Source: Sympetrum striolatum
Lineage: Eukaryota; Arthropoda; Insecta; Odonata; Libellulidae
DNA length: 64,000 bases
Reading direction: 5' to 3'
Assembly (NCBI GenBank): GCA_947579665.1
Contig: OX388347.1
Span: 21,630,562 to 21,694,561 of the forward strand
The position numbers were made by a program, and so were the translations under genes. The notes under the pieces are model-generated. The model was not told the DNA's origin and made no database searches. It was given only the letters and a program-made list of their open reading frames with translations. This document shows positions 45,364 to 56,817 of the stretch, piece by piece; position 1 is the stretch's first letter; every line of letters begins with the position of its first letter.

Positions 45364-46925
45364 ATAAGATATGTGTGGATTTTCTGCTGATTTATGAATA
45401 TTTCAAAAATGGATACTTTGCATGCAAAATTTACGTAGTACATGATTACACCTCCATTTTGTTCATCCGTTGTATCTCAATGAATACTTCAGCTAGTAAT
45501 ATACACATTTTTCTATTTGTATTATATAACTCTGTTTCGTTTATCTGCAAACATATGCTTAATATTCTCTCTTTCTTGCGAATGACTCTACTCTCAATTT
45601 GACAGAATCTTCATTTTAATTAGCAGTGAATAATTAATGTGACATACAGCCTCGGGAGGGCTGGATGTCTCAATTTCAATTATACATAGGTTTGAAATTT
45701 CGTGGTGTTTTTACGTTAATTATTTATTTTGTGTGTGTATTTCCTTGTCGATATAAGCTCATTCGACCTTATTGTACACTAAATAAGCTGATATATTTGA
45801 AAGCGTTGAGATTATCATAATTGCATATATTAAGCAATTTTGTATTATATAACCAGGTCCATTTCCTTATTATATTTTCAAGTCTCGTTTCGGCAGGAAA
45901 TCTCTTTTTTGCTGCGTAGGAAATAAATTAAAGTCGAGCATTTTAGAAAGCAAGCGATTACCGCAATTTTATGGCATCGAATGACATTAGCCTTTATTTT
46001 CTCGATTTGTGATTGTTGGAAAATGCTTTCGGGTCTCGTTACCGACATATTCTAAGAGAAAGATGAAAAAAGAAGATGAATTTCATTTAATTTCCCGTAT
46101 GATATCATCTGCCGCAATTTCTTGATATTTCCAACACTCTTATTAATAAAGACTTACTGGACAAATGGAAACGGACAAAATTTTATGTTGAAATGCATAC
46201 TATTAGCTCAGGTGTGATATAAACGATACCAAATATAAAATTAACAATAAACGATATCAATTTAATGCCATCATGTATATATATTCTGGAGAAATTTTAT
46301 TTACCCTTTGAGAGAAATGAAAGCACCTCACCTCACTCTCAAATAACCTCACCAATGTGCAACACTACTCTATGTTCTTCTATTCCCAAGAACTTTCCTT
46401 GCTTTGGAAATAACCATATCTCTTCCCTTACATTTACTTTCTCTTCTAAATATGTGTATATGTTCTTCTCCTGAGGGACTTATCCACTACATCAAGCTGA
46501 CCTTTCTCTGTGTTCTCCTCTCTTTTGGAACTTTCGGAAGCTCTTTTGATTCTAAATATTCTTTATTGAAGTCTTATCTGTCTCAAAAATCACACTATAT
46601 TGCTCGGCCACGAAAATTGCAGAGTTAAATAAATTTAAAATCGTGATTTTGCAGATAGATTACCTAGGTAAATAGCTCATTCAGATACGATTGTTATTAA
46701 TTGTATAAAAATGTCGTAAGTTTTCAATCTTTGTTACTTTTTCTGCAACGAAGATACTTCGTCTTCATCTGTCAGCTGTTTAAATTAATTTCTTATAAAC
46801 ACAACTAGTTTATATAGTAATTATCTTCATACATATGCTTATCGACGTTATACACATTATAGTGACATGTAAGGTTTATTTTTATTTCTAGTCTCTCTAT
46901 TGCTTGGCATTGAGATGTTATACAC
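45364..46925. other. Unannotated AT-rich sequence
   Basis: Short ORFs at 45375-45602, 46265-46474 and 46404-46628 have no domains. Confidence 0.5.
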
Positions 46926-46950
46926 TATTTATTTTTGGTAAATAATCTCA

Positions 46951-47083
46951 CTTAATCTTGAGTTTATTTTCGATGATATTTAGCTCATTACGAAATGCGA
47001 CCATATGTATTTATTTATATCGGTATTATCTCTCTTAATCTTGGGTTAATTTTCAATGATATTTAGCTCATTACGAAATGCGA
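46951..47083 (+). repeat. Diverged 83-bp tandem duplication
   Basis: The block CTTAATCTTGAGTTTATTTT... at 46951-47000 recurs at 47034-47083 (50 bp, three mismatches), followed in each by GCGA. Flanking sequence is similar with lower identity, giving a period of 83 bp and about two copies. Confidence 0.85.
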
Positions 47084-47720
47084 TCAATAATCCAGTACGT
47101 TTGTTCAATGAGCCGTGTATTCAGCTTGTCAGTCCTGTTTCCGTGTATTCTCCGGGTTTCCCTTTATCCATTTTGCTTGTGTGATTTATCTGTAAACGGA
47201 GTTGGAAGAGAGAGTTTTAAAGGCCTTTATCTATTCCTTCTCTGCCATTACCCTTTTCCTTTCCTCTTCGCTTTTTTTCCTCGAGAGAGGAAAAGTGCCA
47301 CTGTGATTGATGTGCTCCTCACTTTTTTTCACGTGGCTCCATCTACCGTCATTTTTTATATCTCTTTCCTCGGGAGCGTCTTTCTTAAAAACCTTTCCGG
47401 ATCGCGTTTCTTTGGAAGGGAATTCGTTTGAAAACTCGTCTTTTCGAACCTCTCCCTCTTCCCTTTACATAGTTCAGAATGATGTCTCGACGGCCTGGAA
47501 TTTCTTTGTGCCATTTTTCCCCTCGAAAATGCACGAAAGTGAAGCGATGAATGTGCCACGGCTGAGGAATAAGTTCTTAGGAGACGACCATTATCTTTAA
47601 ACATCTCCTTCGTCACCGAAATGCTTCAATTGCAGCGACGCCACGATCATCTGTGACGAGGCGAATGGTGTCAAAGCTCGTTTAATGTCGCGTACATTCA
47701 TTGCGACAACGTTTTAGTGA
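47084..47720. other. GC-richer island, ORFs without domains
   Basis: Frames 47078-47431 and 47307-47600 (+) and 47356-47616 (-) overlap. Composition is C/T-biased and no motif is visible. Grouped with the other CpG-richer islands. Confidence 0.35.
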
Positions 47721-47817
47721 AATGTTGTCTCTAGAAGGAGCCAACGTAGATCGGGAAAAAATTCCTTCCTTTTCTTCAGTAGACTGTCGTTAAGTGAAGA
47801 GTGAACTGCTAATGGTA

Positions 47818-48564
47818 GTTATCTGGGGGTTATAACTTTACTTTTTTCAGTTAGAAATTTGGAGGATCTCCGTGATAATCCGGACCCTTGGCTCGCCTTC
47901 GCAGGTACTGAGCGCCCGACCTCCCCAATTTTCATATACCATAAAAAACTGACCGCGTGGAATACGATTTAAAAAATTATAAACAATTCAAATGAGCAAC
48001 AATTTACTATCTTCGTTGTCTCACTAGTCCAAAGAGATATACAAGCGTCTTTTGATCGACGTTCTACGATGAAAATTAAGATTTTTCGCGATTTTGCTAG
48101 AAATGACCCGTTGACACATGGCAACGTTGCCCCGGGGATGGGTTGAGTTAGGGGAGGGATTTCTAACAAAAATCTAGAAATCCTCCCCCTCAACTCAACC
48201 CAACCCCGTTGAGTTTCAACAGGTACCTCAGCTATTGTTAATAAGTCAGCAAACCGAATCAAGTGGGCAGAAGCACGAAGCAGAAGCAAAATCACGAAAA
48301 ATCTTAATTTTCATCGTAGAGCGTCGATCAAAAGACAATTATATATCACTTTGGACTAGTGAGACGACGAAGATCATAAAGTTTTGCTTATTTGAATGGT
48401 TATAACTTTTTAAATCGTATTCCACGCGATCAGTTTTTTATGGTATATGAAAATTGGGAAGGTCGGGCGCTCAGTACCTGCGAAGGCGAGCCAAGGGTCC
48501 GGATTATCACGGAGATCCTCCAAATTTCTGCCTGAAAAAAGTAAAGTTATAACCCCCAGATAAC
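47818..48564. mobile_element. 747-bp foldback element with 285-bp inverted arms
   Basis: The left arm (47818-48102) begins GTTATCTGGGGGTTATAACT; the right arm (48280-48564) is its reverse complement with roughly one mismatch in ten and small indels. The shared block GATAATCCGGACCC...GGCTCGCCTTCGCAGG is especially well kept. The centre carries a second palindrome (GGGTTGAGTTAGGGGAGG against CCTCCCCCTCAACTCAACCC, near 48142-48210). No ORF and no clear target duplication. A non-autonomous DNA element of unknown superfamily. Confidence 0.85.
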
Positions 48565-48930
48565 ATCAACAAGGTATAATTAAAAAAAAATAATTGGATT
48601 ATTAAAATTAATTAAATACTATTTGTGAAAATATATGATTCCATTTGGTTCAAAAATATGTCACAGGTTGGACCAAGGGAGGGTCATTTTGTCTCCATCA
48701 CCTATTGCCGCTCTCATTACATTGCTTAAAAAAACGTACGAAATACGTCAACTTATAGTTATCTTTAACAACCTATATTTGACAACACAATGAAGTTATA
48801 AGACTTTATAACACGATTAAGTTCTTAAAATATTGAAAAAGAAGTGGTGGACATTTTTTAACCCTCCCTTGGTCCTTTAAGGGTTAAAATACGCATACAA
48901 GCAATCTGCACGATTCCGAAATAGATTATA
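48565..48930. other. Unannotated AT-rich sequence
   Basis: Nothing supported. AGGGAGGGTCATTTTGTC at 48681 and TTTAACCCTCCCTTGGTCC at 48857 share an inverted GACCAAGGGAGGG motif of about 13 bp (48672-48684 and 48862-48874). Confidence 0.4.
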
Positions 48931-48944
48931 TGAGCAATATGTGA

Positions 48945-49245
48945 GGCGAAAACGAGATTGGCTGTCGGTAATAGTGAGCCAGAGGTAGTGTGATCAATTC
49001 AAATCGATGGTTTGGATTTATTTGGAAAGAATGGATTGAATCAAAATAACTTATATGGTAATCGATGAGTTGATTCTAAAAGAAGAGGAAAACCAAGATA
49101 ATGGAGTGAATTTGGTGAGTTAGATATCAAAGAAAAAAGACTTAGATATTAAAAGAGTTTAGAAAAATATGTATGGATATGTATGAACCGGAAAATGTAC
49201 ACAAGCATAGGGCAACATGGAGAATAGTCTTTATCGATATGGACC
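48945..49245 (+). mobile_element. Decayed LINE C-terminal fragment
   Basis: Frames give DQFKSMVWIYLERMD and, shifted, SKRRGKPR, a stop, WSEFGELDIKEKRL. The L-W-G-x-x-x-R-M then R-R-G-R-P-R-x-x-W pattern is the C-terminal end of many endonuclease-RT LINEs. Short, with frameshifts, so family not assigned. Confidence 0.45.
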
Positions 49246-49885
49246 ATTGATTACTACTTAACCTGAAAGGAAATAGCTTTCCCTTAATATGATTGAGTAT
49301 GACCAATTCCCCAAATCCCTTTCTTTACTTAGTTTATAAAACAGTGTACCGGTATTTCCATGGCTACCTTAGAAATCATTTCAAAGCATAATATTCCCTC
49401 TATATTTTGAGAACACAAAAATTATTTTAAATTTTATTCACAAAGTGCAATTTTAAGCCATTCATTATAACGTCCAATGATAAATATGCTTTCATCGCCG
49501 AAAGGGAGCCTTATTTCTGTTTTTACTTAATTATTCCTACCAATCGTATTTAATTATTCGTAATGAATATCAATATAATACGATATTATGAATATAAAAA
49601 GGCTAAAACATTTAAACTATAGGAGAAATAAATGTAAAATATATTAAATAATAACTGCTGATCATCAATCATCCAAATGATAACAAGATTTTACATTTGC
49701 GAATCTGGTTATATTGATAATTTTCTTCATTGTCGTATGCCAATAAGCCAGTCATAATTTTTTTGTCATTTAAAAACACTGTGGCCTACGGACATTTGCC
49801 TATTACATACTCTATTCGGAGGCAAATATGGCGTTCGAGGGAAATACAAAGAATGGGAGCTATGATTCGGTGATTGATGAGATCG
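49246..49885. other. Unannotated AT-rich sequence
   Basis: Nothing supported. Confidence 0.5.
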
Positions 49886-49887
49886 TC

Positions 49888-50010
49888 AAGTGCCTTGTCC
49901 GAGGAGCACCCCTCTGGGAATCGCACCCCCGAATCCGAGATGTAAGGCGTGACTGATTGACGGAGCGCGGTGTCTAAAAGTCAGACATACTGAAGAAGAT
50001 CTGCCAATCA
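49888..50010 (-). mobile_element. Probable tRNA-like SINE
   Basis: The minus strand reads ACACCGCGCTCCGTCAATCA, later GGGGGTGCGATTCCCAG (B box) and GAGGGGTGCTCCTCGG. Layout of a tRNA-like head with a B box is visible; the A box is poor. GC content contrasts with flanks. Boundaries are approximate. Confidence 0.45.
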
Positions 50011-50224
50011 GCGCTCGCTTATTAAATGACGTCAGCGCCTTAAAAGCCGTAGAGCGGAGCGAAGCTGAATTTTCATATTTAAAATGCTGAGATGTTTTTT
50101 GTTGCCTGCATGCGTTCATGTGCACAGGATACAGACATAGGAGCTGAGCCTAAGAAAACGAGCGGAATGTTGAAAGTCTTACATAAAATCTTGAATAAAC
50201 GGAAGCTATAAAACAATGTATAAA

Positions 50225-50430
50225 TAAACTATGCCTATGTGAGAACCCTGCAAGCTGAATTTTGGCGTGTGGCAGTGGGTGCGGGCACCTTGAATCTATT
50301 TTCCTTATCTATTACTTTGGCGTATATTTAAGGGAAAAAATGAATTCTAGAAACGATTGGTTCTAGCATCTATTTCCCCAATCTTCCTCATAATATCAGA
50401 ACGGCCTATAAAATAGGAAGGTCGCATTAT
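50225..50430 (-). mobile_element. CR1-like LINE C-terminal end and tail
   Basis: The minus strand reads PSYFIGRSDIMRKIGEIDAR then TNRF and a stop, followed by NSFFP in the same region. The 3' UTR contains CCACTGCCACACGCC and CAGCTTGCAGGGTT. The copy at 35.2 kb has the same pieces in the same order (LGRSNNDRKLREIDTRTNRF, CCTGCCACACGCC, GGCTTGTAGGGT). Dead copy, opposite orientation. Confidence 0.75.
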
Positions 50431-51855
50431 ATCGGTTACATTTTCTGAACTTGTAATTAAATTTTGAATTTTTAAAACTGCAAGCAATGAGGGGAGCATA
50501 AAAATAGAGAAGATGTTGTGATCAATATTATCTACCAATTTCCAATACAATTAACGACTGAAACTATTGTGTTACTTATAATGTTTAGAAATACATAATA
50601 AAATATTGTAATTGGAAGAGAAGAAAATAATTTTAATGGAAAAATTAGTATTTATGAGCAAAATAAATATTTTAATTAGAGGAAATGAGTATTGCGCTGA
50701 ACACAAATACTTATAAAATAAAATCTGTGCTGTATAAATGTACTCTGTTACAGCAGATGATGGCATTCTTTCTCGGGGAAATCCTGTCCAAAAGTAGCTG
50801 AAAAGAGGGTGCGGTAAAATTTTCTAACTTAGTTCTAGCGAAAGAGGGAAAAATCACGATTTTATTGAAATAAGACGTAAATACGTATTTTTTATGATAA
50901 CTGTAGAAAGAACAAAATATTCAATTATGAGTACGCACAATAAGGAAAAACACACGAAATTTAGGTAGAAATGTAGTTGTAATGCGTTGAACGAGTTGAA
51001 TACTCGCAAAATTCGGCCTCCATGAAAACAGGGAAATTTGAGCCATTGAGTTTAAATAAGCTTTCAGATTATGAATAGATATTGATGTGTTATCACATGA
51101 AAATCTATTCATCATCTTTGTTATGAATAAACAACTATTCCGAATAACAAATTCTAGAACATCAGGATCAGATAGTGCCTCTAGAATTGGCTTCCGGTAG
51201 AAAATTCTAAAATAACTATTCAATCATCTTTGATTAAAATTCTTGTAGAATTATTAATATCTGCTGCAAGTGGTTCCTAGAGTTCTGTTCACAGCGTTCA
51301 GCCTTATAACGATCAAAGAGGAGGGAAAATAACAAGAAGTTTATCAGTGCAAAAGGAGAAAGAAATGAGGATGGTAGAACAACTAATTTCAGCATAAATG
51401 AGTCGTAAAGAATTTTTTTGTATGTTGACTTTAGCATATCTCACGTGTTTCATTAGGTTACAAAGATTCGATTCAGATGTTACATGCATTCCTCCTAATT
51501 TTTTATAAATTCAAAGTTCGAATAAGTTAGAAGCCAATTTATTACAGTTTCAATCAATTTAAACTCCAAAATCCTTGAAGGAATATTTATTATCAAGGGT
51601 TAGATTTGAGAAGAGACTTCATAGTCTCAATATTGTTCTAATAAAATACGCTTATTATTATTATTTAATCACTAAATGTTCCTTTTTGTTGCTATTTGTT
51701 TAGACAGAGGTTTATGATCAATGTTTGAAGGCTTCACTCTTATACTCTAACTTTGCATAGCGTCGGAACTCATCGTAAAAGTATCCCTGTGCTGCACAAA
51801 ACCTTATATTTCCATACCACACCGGTTCTCGAAAGAATAGGCTTATAAAAGAGAA
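50431..51855. other. Unannotated AT-rich sequence
   Basis: The 100-codon frame at 50921-51223 (minus) was read and has no recognisable domain. Nothing else supported. Confidence 0.45.
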
Positions 51856-51859
51856 AAGT

Positions 51860-52520
51860 ATAGTTTATCGAACTCGTGCGGATGATTCCGCCTTTATGTC
51901 GGTCCATTACTTCGGCGAATGCGTTTCAAAGTAGAATCTCTCGCTCGGCGGGAAAGGGGCTCGTCCCTCCGCCAACCAGAGAACGCCCTTAATGTACCAA
52001 AAAAATTCCCGGATGTGCCTAATAAGCGCGGAAATTCCCTCGGCCATGTTTTATCCTATTAAACAGCTAATGCGCCGATGCTCTCAGCTCCTCATCGAGA
52101 CAGCGGGGAAACTTTTTTCGACTCCCGCACAAAAACATTTAGCTCTCTTTGGACAAAGAGCACCCATCCCTCCGCGATGCTGGGGTCGTAACGAAGGCCC
52201 ACATAACGACATTTGATGGCCCGTGTATTCCTCCGGGTGAATGTGAGAAGGGGAGGGGGATGAATAGTAGATTCATTGCGGCGGGCTAATTAAGTGCAGC
52301 GTCATGGCAACACTTTTGGTCCTTTCTGGCGCTGCAACAACACGACTTCCAAATCACCAGTCCGTGAGGGAAATGCTCCTCCAGCGACTCTCCCACATGC
52401 TTTTGTTCTTTATCACAACTATTAGTCAGCTGTTATGACATATGCTGCGCGGAGCTGGAAAATGTTGCGTGTGACGTAACGGGATGGGGACAGAAGGAAT
52501 AATTTTGAGTTTTCGTACCG
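51860..52520. other. CpG-rich island
   Basis: About 660 bp, GC- and CpG-rich with AT-rich cores such as GGCTAATTAAG (homeodomain-like, near 52284). GTCATGGCAAC at 52301-52311 is an RFX half-site-like sequence. No convincing ORF, no transposon motif. Strong contrast with flanks; possible enhancer or promoter. Confidence 0.4.
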
Positions 52521-52687
52521 AGAGCGTTGATTAAATTTGTAAGGGAATTTTGCTACAAAATATGATAATGTTACATTTTAGGATGTAAGGATGATTTAAA
52601 TTAAAATATTAATAATATGTTTTTTCTAAACATTGACTTATTAGCGGAGGTGGTCTTGGCCGTTACTTGGTGGTAATCCCAAATAAA

Positions 52688-52809
52688 AAGAATACTATAA
52701 TATAAGAACTGATATTTTAATCAATACTACACCACAAAATATTTAATTAAGTAATATATAAAAATAAGTATACATTGAAATATCAGTTTTTCTATTATAT
52801 TAATCTTTT
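52688..52809. repeat. Diverged inverted repeat, about 35-bp arms
   Basis: AACTGATATTTTAAT (52707-52721) and its reverse partner ATTGAAATATCAGTTTT (52774-52790) anchor arms that extend in lower similarity to 52688 and 52809. Probably an old MITE. Confidence 0.45.
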
Positions 52810-53270
52810 AATTGACTTATCAACTTACTTAATCAAAGCTAATTATAAGGATCCAATAGGTTTCACTATGGTTGATATTTATATGTGATAAAATGTCTAA
52901 AAATACATCTAACTGCGGTATTTTGGATTCACATAGCCAAAGAACGTATCTCTAAATATATCTTAATTCTGTTTATCTGAAATGTAAATATATATTCTTC
53001 ATAACCATAACCCTTCTTTTCTCAACGACGTAATATTAAATAATAGTTTTGCGATTAAAATTTTTTATCCTTGCCGTAGCCGAATATTCATGGTCACTGT
53101 CATAATAGATCTTCTTCGGTCTCGGGCGGAACTGCGAGGATCCTCACTTCGTCCTGCAAATTATTTTCTTTCGGCCAAAATGTCCATCTGCAATTTTCCG
53201 CGCTATTCTCATATTTTTTCATGGCTCGATTCTTAATGAGATTCTTATCGCACAAATACTTCGTGTTCTC
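52810..53270. other. Unannotated; may hold a decayed Tc1-like body on the minus strand
   Basis: From the inverted repeat at 53364 leftwards, the minus strand contains a RPRPKK-like stretch near 53130 and a start ATG GCA ACG about 80 bp inside the end. This would be the position of a Tc1 transposase N-terminus. Too degenerate to annotate. Confidence 0.25.
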
Positions 53271-53284
53271 TGACCACCGTTGCC

Positions 53285-53366
53285 ATTTTAAGTCTGTGCT
53301 AGCAGTTCCTCCGGTGGTCGTTAGGATCGCTGGGGAGGTGCTGTGTTAATTTTGGCCAGCTGTGTA
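53285..53366. mobile_element. Tc1/mariner-type element end
   Basis: GGATCGCTGGGGAGGTGCTG then TGTTAATTTTGGCCAG ends in CTGTG and a TA at 53365-53366. It is the same terminal and subterminal sequence as the MITE at 11898-11974, with four or five differences. The second end is not visible, so this is a solo or truncated copy. LINE-like coding sequence starts directly at the TA. Confidence 0.7.
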
Positions 53367-53700
53367 CAATGAGGAAGTACTGAGCAGATTGGAAGAGAAA
53401 AAAATAATGCGACATGAAAGAGGAAGGAATCGTGTTTGGGAAATAGAATTCTTACGAAGTGCATTCAGCTGTGAATGACTGGAGGATGCGAATGACGGGA
53501 AAGAGGAAGCATTTGGTTGTTTACAGACTAAATCAAAAGGTAGATAATGAGATAAAATATGACGTGTTTGGATGAAAATAGCAAAGGTAGATGAAATGAA
53601 AAGGGTCCAGTTGAAGCTTGTTGAGAGAAAGAGGCCACACGAGAAAGATTTCCGACAAAATAACACTTCTTGGGAATTTGTATTTTTAAATTCTGGTACA
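53365..53700 (+). mobile_element. Decayed LINE C-terminal fragment
   Basis: Reads YNEEVLSRLEEKKIMRHERG then NRVWEIEFLRSAFSC and a stop. The NEEVLxRxxEKR...RxRxxGHxLR arrangement matches the C-terminal LINE region at 7.7-7.8 kb (NEEVLRRVNKKRRL). Downstream similarity fades. The abutting Tc1 end at its TA suggests the DNA element inserted into it. Confidence 0.5.
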
Positions 53701-54020
53701 CGTAAATAGATACCATGTACTGGTTTGTACTTAACAATGTATACTTTAATGGGAATCACTGTACAATATTTCTCTAGTTCAGACAGATATATCGAATTTC
53801 AAGAAGGCTTGTAGATTAGCTATTATATCTATTATGCTGATGAGATTCGATGTAGTTCTAATTTTTTTGGGGGAATTCAAAGCTCTCCTTAGATTTTCTT
53901 TACGCATGCACATTGGCAGGTTATTATTTTGGAGTCACATTTATGCTTTGTATTAGATAGAGTCAGGATTTTCTCTATAAAAAGAGTATCTTTGAAACAC
54001 ACGGGCTTGAGCTAGCATAT
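53701..54020. other. Unannotated AT-rich sequence
   Basis: Nothing supported. Confidence 0.5.
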
Positions 54021-54037
54021 GTATATATATATTTATT

Positions 54038-54238
54038 TAAATAAATAAAAGAATAAAATAATTAAGTCTATAGTCCATAGTACTAAAATATACAACACAC
54101 GACCGGTTTCAACGCCTATGTGTCATCATCTGGTGATGACGTTTAGATGATGACGCGTAGACGTTGAAACCGGTCGTGTGTTGTATATTTTAGTACTATG
54201 GACTATAGACTTAATTATTTTATTCTTTTATTTATTTA
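54038..54238. mobile_element. 201-bp near-perfect palindrome with hammerhead-like arms
   Basis: Arms 54038-54130 and 54146-54238 (93 bp) are reverse complements with about four mismatches, all near the centre; the loop is 15 bp. Arms run from TAAATAAATAAAAG through CTATAGTCCATAGTAC to CACACGACCGGTTTCAACG. Read outward, each arm contains GATGATGAC...GTTGAAACCGGTC, i.e. a GATGA box, a short stem, then GAAA-C-CG-G-U-C, the minimal stem III plus cleavage C of Penelope-type hammerheads. The first box is imperfect (CAGATGA or TAGATGA instead of CUGAUGA). Possibly a head-to-head duplicated retroelement terminus. Confidence 0.75.
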
Positions 54239-55055
54239 TTACGGAATTTCACGAAGTGAAGACCGAGCTGATTGAATTTACTTATCTATTTAATTGTAAG
54301 GAGTACAAGTAGGCCCTGGGCCAGGTGGTAATCATCTTATCTTAGGGGAAGAAAGTACATCACCTTGCTTGGTATTCACCCTAATTGAGAGGAAAACCCC
54401 CAAAAACCTCCCAAAGGCATTATATCATATAATTTACAATTAAATTCATACAATTAAAGCATAAAAGTAATTACTATACACAATAATGCAATTAAAACTA
54501 AAAGTTACAATATTGCCTATAATATTACAAACAATTATAACTATAGCTAACAAAATATAACTTTGCAAAGAGAAAATCATGCGTCCTTTTCAGGCTTTGA
54601 GTTGTTGTTGGTGTACTTCTAAAAATTATTTTCCAAAAAACGCATAAAATCCTAATTACATTGCTGAGACCAACTGCAATTGACAGACCGCTTTCAACCC
54701 TTATTAACAGGTACTGTTTCGTTGGAGCGATTTCCCGTTTTGACACGAAAATAATCAAACTCAGGTCATCAATTGAAACCATACTCCTGTTTTCAATATA
54801 ACATCTATTGTATAACTACACCGACCTCTTTGAATTAACTCTTCAGATTCAAAGTAAATTAAGGCACAATATCTGTGGTTCGCTAGGTGGCGATAGAAGC
54901 ATGGAATCTACTACGCAACAGGCTTAGCCCTCAGCACTTAGGGAAACATTTTTAAAAATCATTATAAATGAAAGTTCTTTAAGTTTTCCTAAAGTATATT
55001 AATCACATCAAGATTCACATATTTATTTATTTTCACCAACTTAATGATTTGTTGT
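54239..55055. other. Unannotated sequence
   Basis: AT-rich, with CACCTTGCTTGG... near 54360 looking mildly repeat-like. No assignable feature. The ORF at 54525-54782 (minus) has no domain. Confidence 0.4.
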
Positions 55056-55059
55056 CTTT

Positions 55060-55680
55060 TTACACAGTGCTTTCTGCCAGTGAATGTTCTCTCCCGCTCG
55101 AGGAAGTTCGGGTAGTTTTTTGCCCTTCGGAGCAAAGAAGTTCATCTTTATTAACGCTCTTTCCGATTCTATAGATTAACTCTCTCTTATGTTTATTAAG
55201 CCGGGTCAAATGTTAGGAGAGGGAGCGCAAAGTCGCAAGTTCGCAGTAGAAATGGCACTCATCCATTTCCCTGTCTTCCCTCCCCACCGAAATCAGTCCA
55301 TACGCTCTCAGGGATGGTGCGAGAGAATATCAGCCATTCGTTTTAATTAACGCGGCTTTTTATCGCATCGGGGGTAATTCATTCGGGACCTCTAACTCAC
55401 ACTCTTATTAAAGGGAAGGAACCTTTAGACTTCCTTACATCTGCTCTTCCGCAAAACATAGGAAACTAATCGAGCGGAATGGTCTCTATGATTCATTCGA
55501 ATCGAATGAGCTTTGAATCTGCGATGAGCACTCACCGAACCGGTTTCGCGGATTTCATTAAAGTTTTACTCGAAATGCGGAAGGATTGGGAAGAGGGAAA
55601 TGAAGCGAACTTCCGTTAATTTCTTGTCTATGCGTTTTAATCTTCGTCCACGTGTACTGCATCAAGTTGGCGCATGCCTA
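55060..55680. other. CpG-richer island with TAAT and TTTATCG cores
   Basis: GC-richer complex sequence; contains TTTTAATTAACGCGGC and TTTTTATCGCATCGGGGG near 55340-55376. No ORF of note on either strand, and no transposon motif. Candidate regulatory block. Confidence 0.4.
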
Positions 55681-56780
55681 TCATCGTCAATACCCTCGGT
55701 GAAGAACTACTATTCAGTTCACTATTCGAACTTAGAACGTCCTTGAACTCAGTCACATGGTAGATAATCAACGACTCTTCCTTCAATCAGCAGTCCAGGA
55801 TTCGATTTAAAGTAGCTTTAAGTTTGTTTTTCAATTGAATTATACAGATTACAATATTATTTTCATACAAGAAATAACATACCTAATGTATATGTATTAC
55901 CTAAAGGACTGTTGATGTAAATTACAAGAATTACATTTTCATAAAGCACCTTATTCTATTCTATAATGTTTATGATTCGATATTGTCGAAAATGATAAAG
56001 GTAATCGAGTTTGGATAAAATTTCGCGAATTAGAAAAAGTGATTCCATTTTGTGAGGACAATTTGAACTGTTGGATTTGGCTATAATATAATTACGTGTG
56101 TATAATATGCCTAATGCGAATGAACTGGAGGTAAATATAATAGTATTTTGACACAGGGGAATATAATCAAAGCAGTATTCAAATTTATTTTTATTATAAA
56201 AGTAGGAAAACATATTTAAATATAAATATCGATTTTAATATTAAATAGTATTTAAATTTGTTAAAAAAATAAATCACTAATTGTGAATTGCCTTAGAGCC
56301 TCCTTTATAGAACATACCATTTTGAAGTTTACATTATATGGAAAATTAAGGTCATTAATGGATTTAATAGGAGCTTTTATTTTTCTGATAGGTTTAACGT
56401 CGCATTGAAGAAAATTTTTTTCATAAAAAATAACTTTCTTTTACCTTATAGTAACTCTGGGAAGTGTAGTTCATTTACGTATAAGAATAAAGCTTTGAAT
56501 AAAAAATTGGAATTTTAGTATAATTGAAGTGCTGTCCAACCCTTTCCTGTAGCATTCGATAATTCACGTTGTGAAACTTTCGTAGAAAAATTGATTTTGA
56601 AGTATTTGGTTCGCAGCATCTGTTATCCTTTTGTACGGTATCTGATCACACTTAACTGAGCTATCACAGAGGGAAGCATTTGAGATGGTATTTTCAGTAA
56701 GTTTAATGAGCACGTTTGACCTTTAAACGGACCTAAATATCGTTCTTCTTTCATCTCTTGAATCTCTATCCAACTCATAA
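55681..56780. other. Unannotated AT-rich sequence
   Basis: Nothing supported. Confidence 0.5.
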
Positions 56781-56783
56781 CTT

Positions 56784-56817
56784 TATAGTTCGGCGAGGTC
56801 TATCTTACCGAACTATA
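56784..56817. repeat. Short hairpin, 10-bp perfect stem
   Basis: TATAGTTCGG and CCGAACTATA enclose a 14-base loop. Not followed by a T-run on either strand; could be chance or a small RNA hairpin. Confidence 0.45.

Noticed and set aside
47078..47431. 117-codon ORF
   Set aside because: Overlapping frames on both strands in a C/T-biased island, no domain.
50921..51223. 100-codon minus-strand ORF
   Set aside because: Read for LINE, transposase and domain motifs; none convincing.
53346..53759. 137-codon minus-strand ORF
   Set aside because: It is the antisense of the LINE-like NEEVL frame; no domain in this orientation.
56784..56817. Hairpin read as a bacterial-type terminator
   Set aside because: No T-run follows and the window is eukaryotic.
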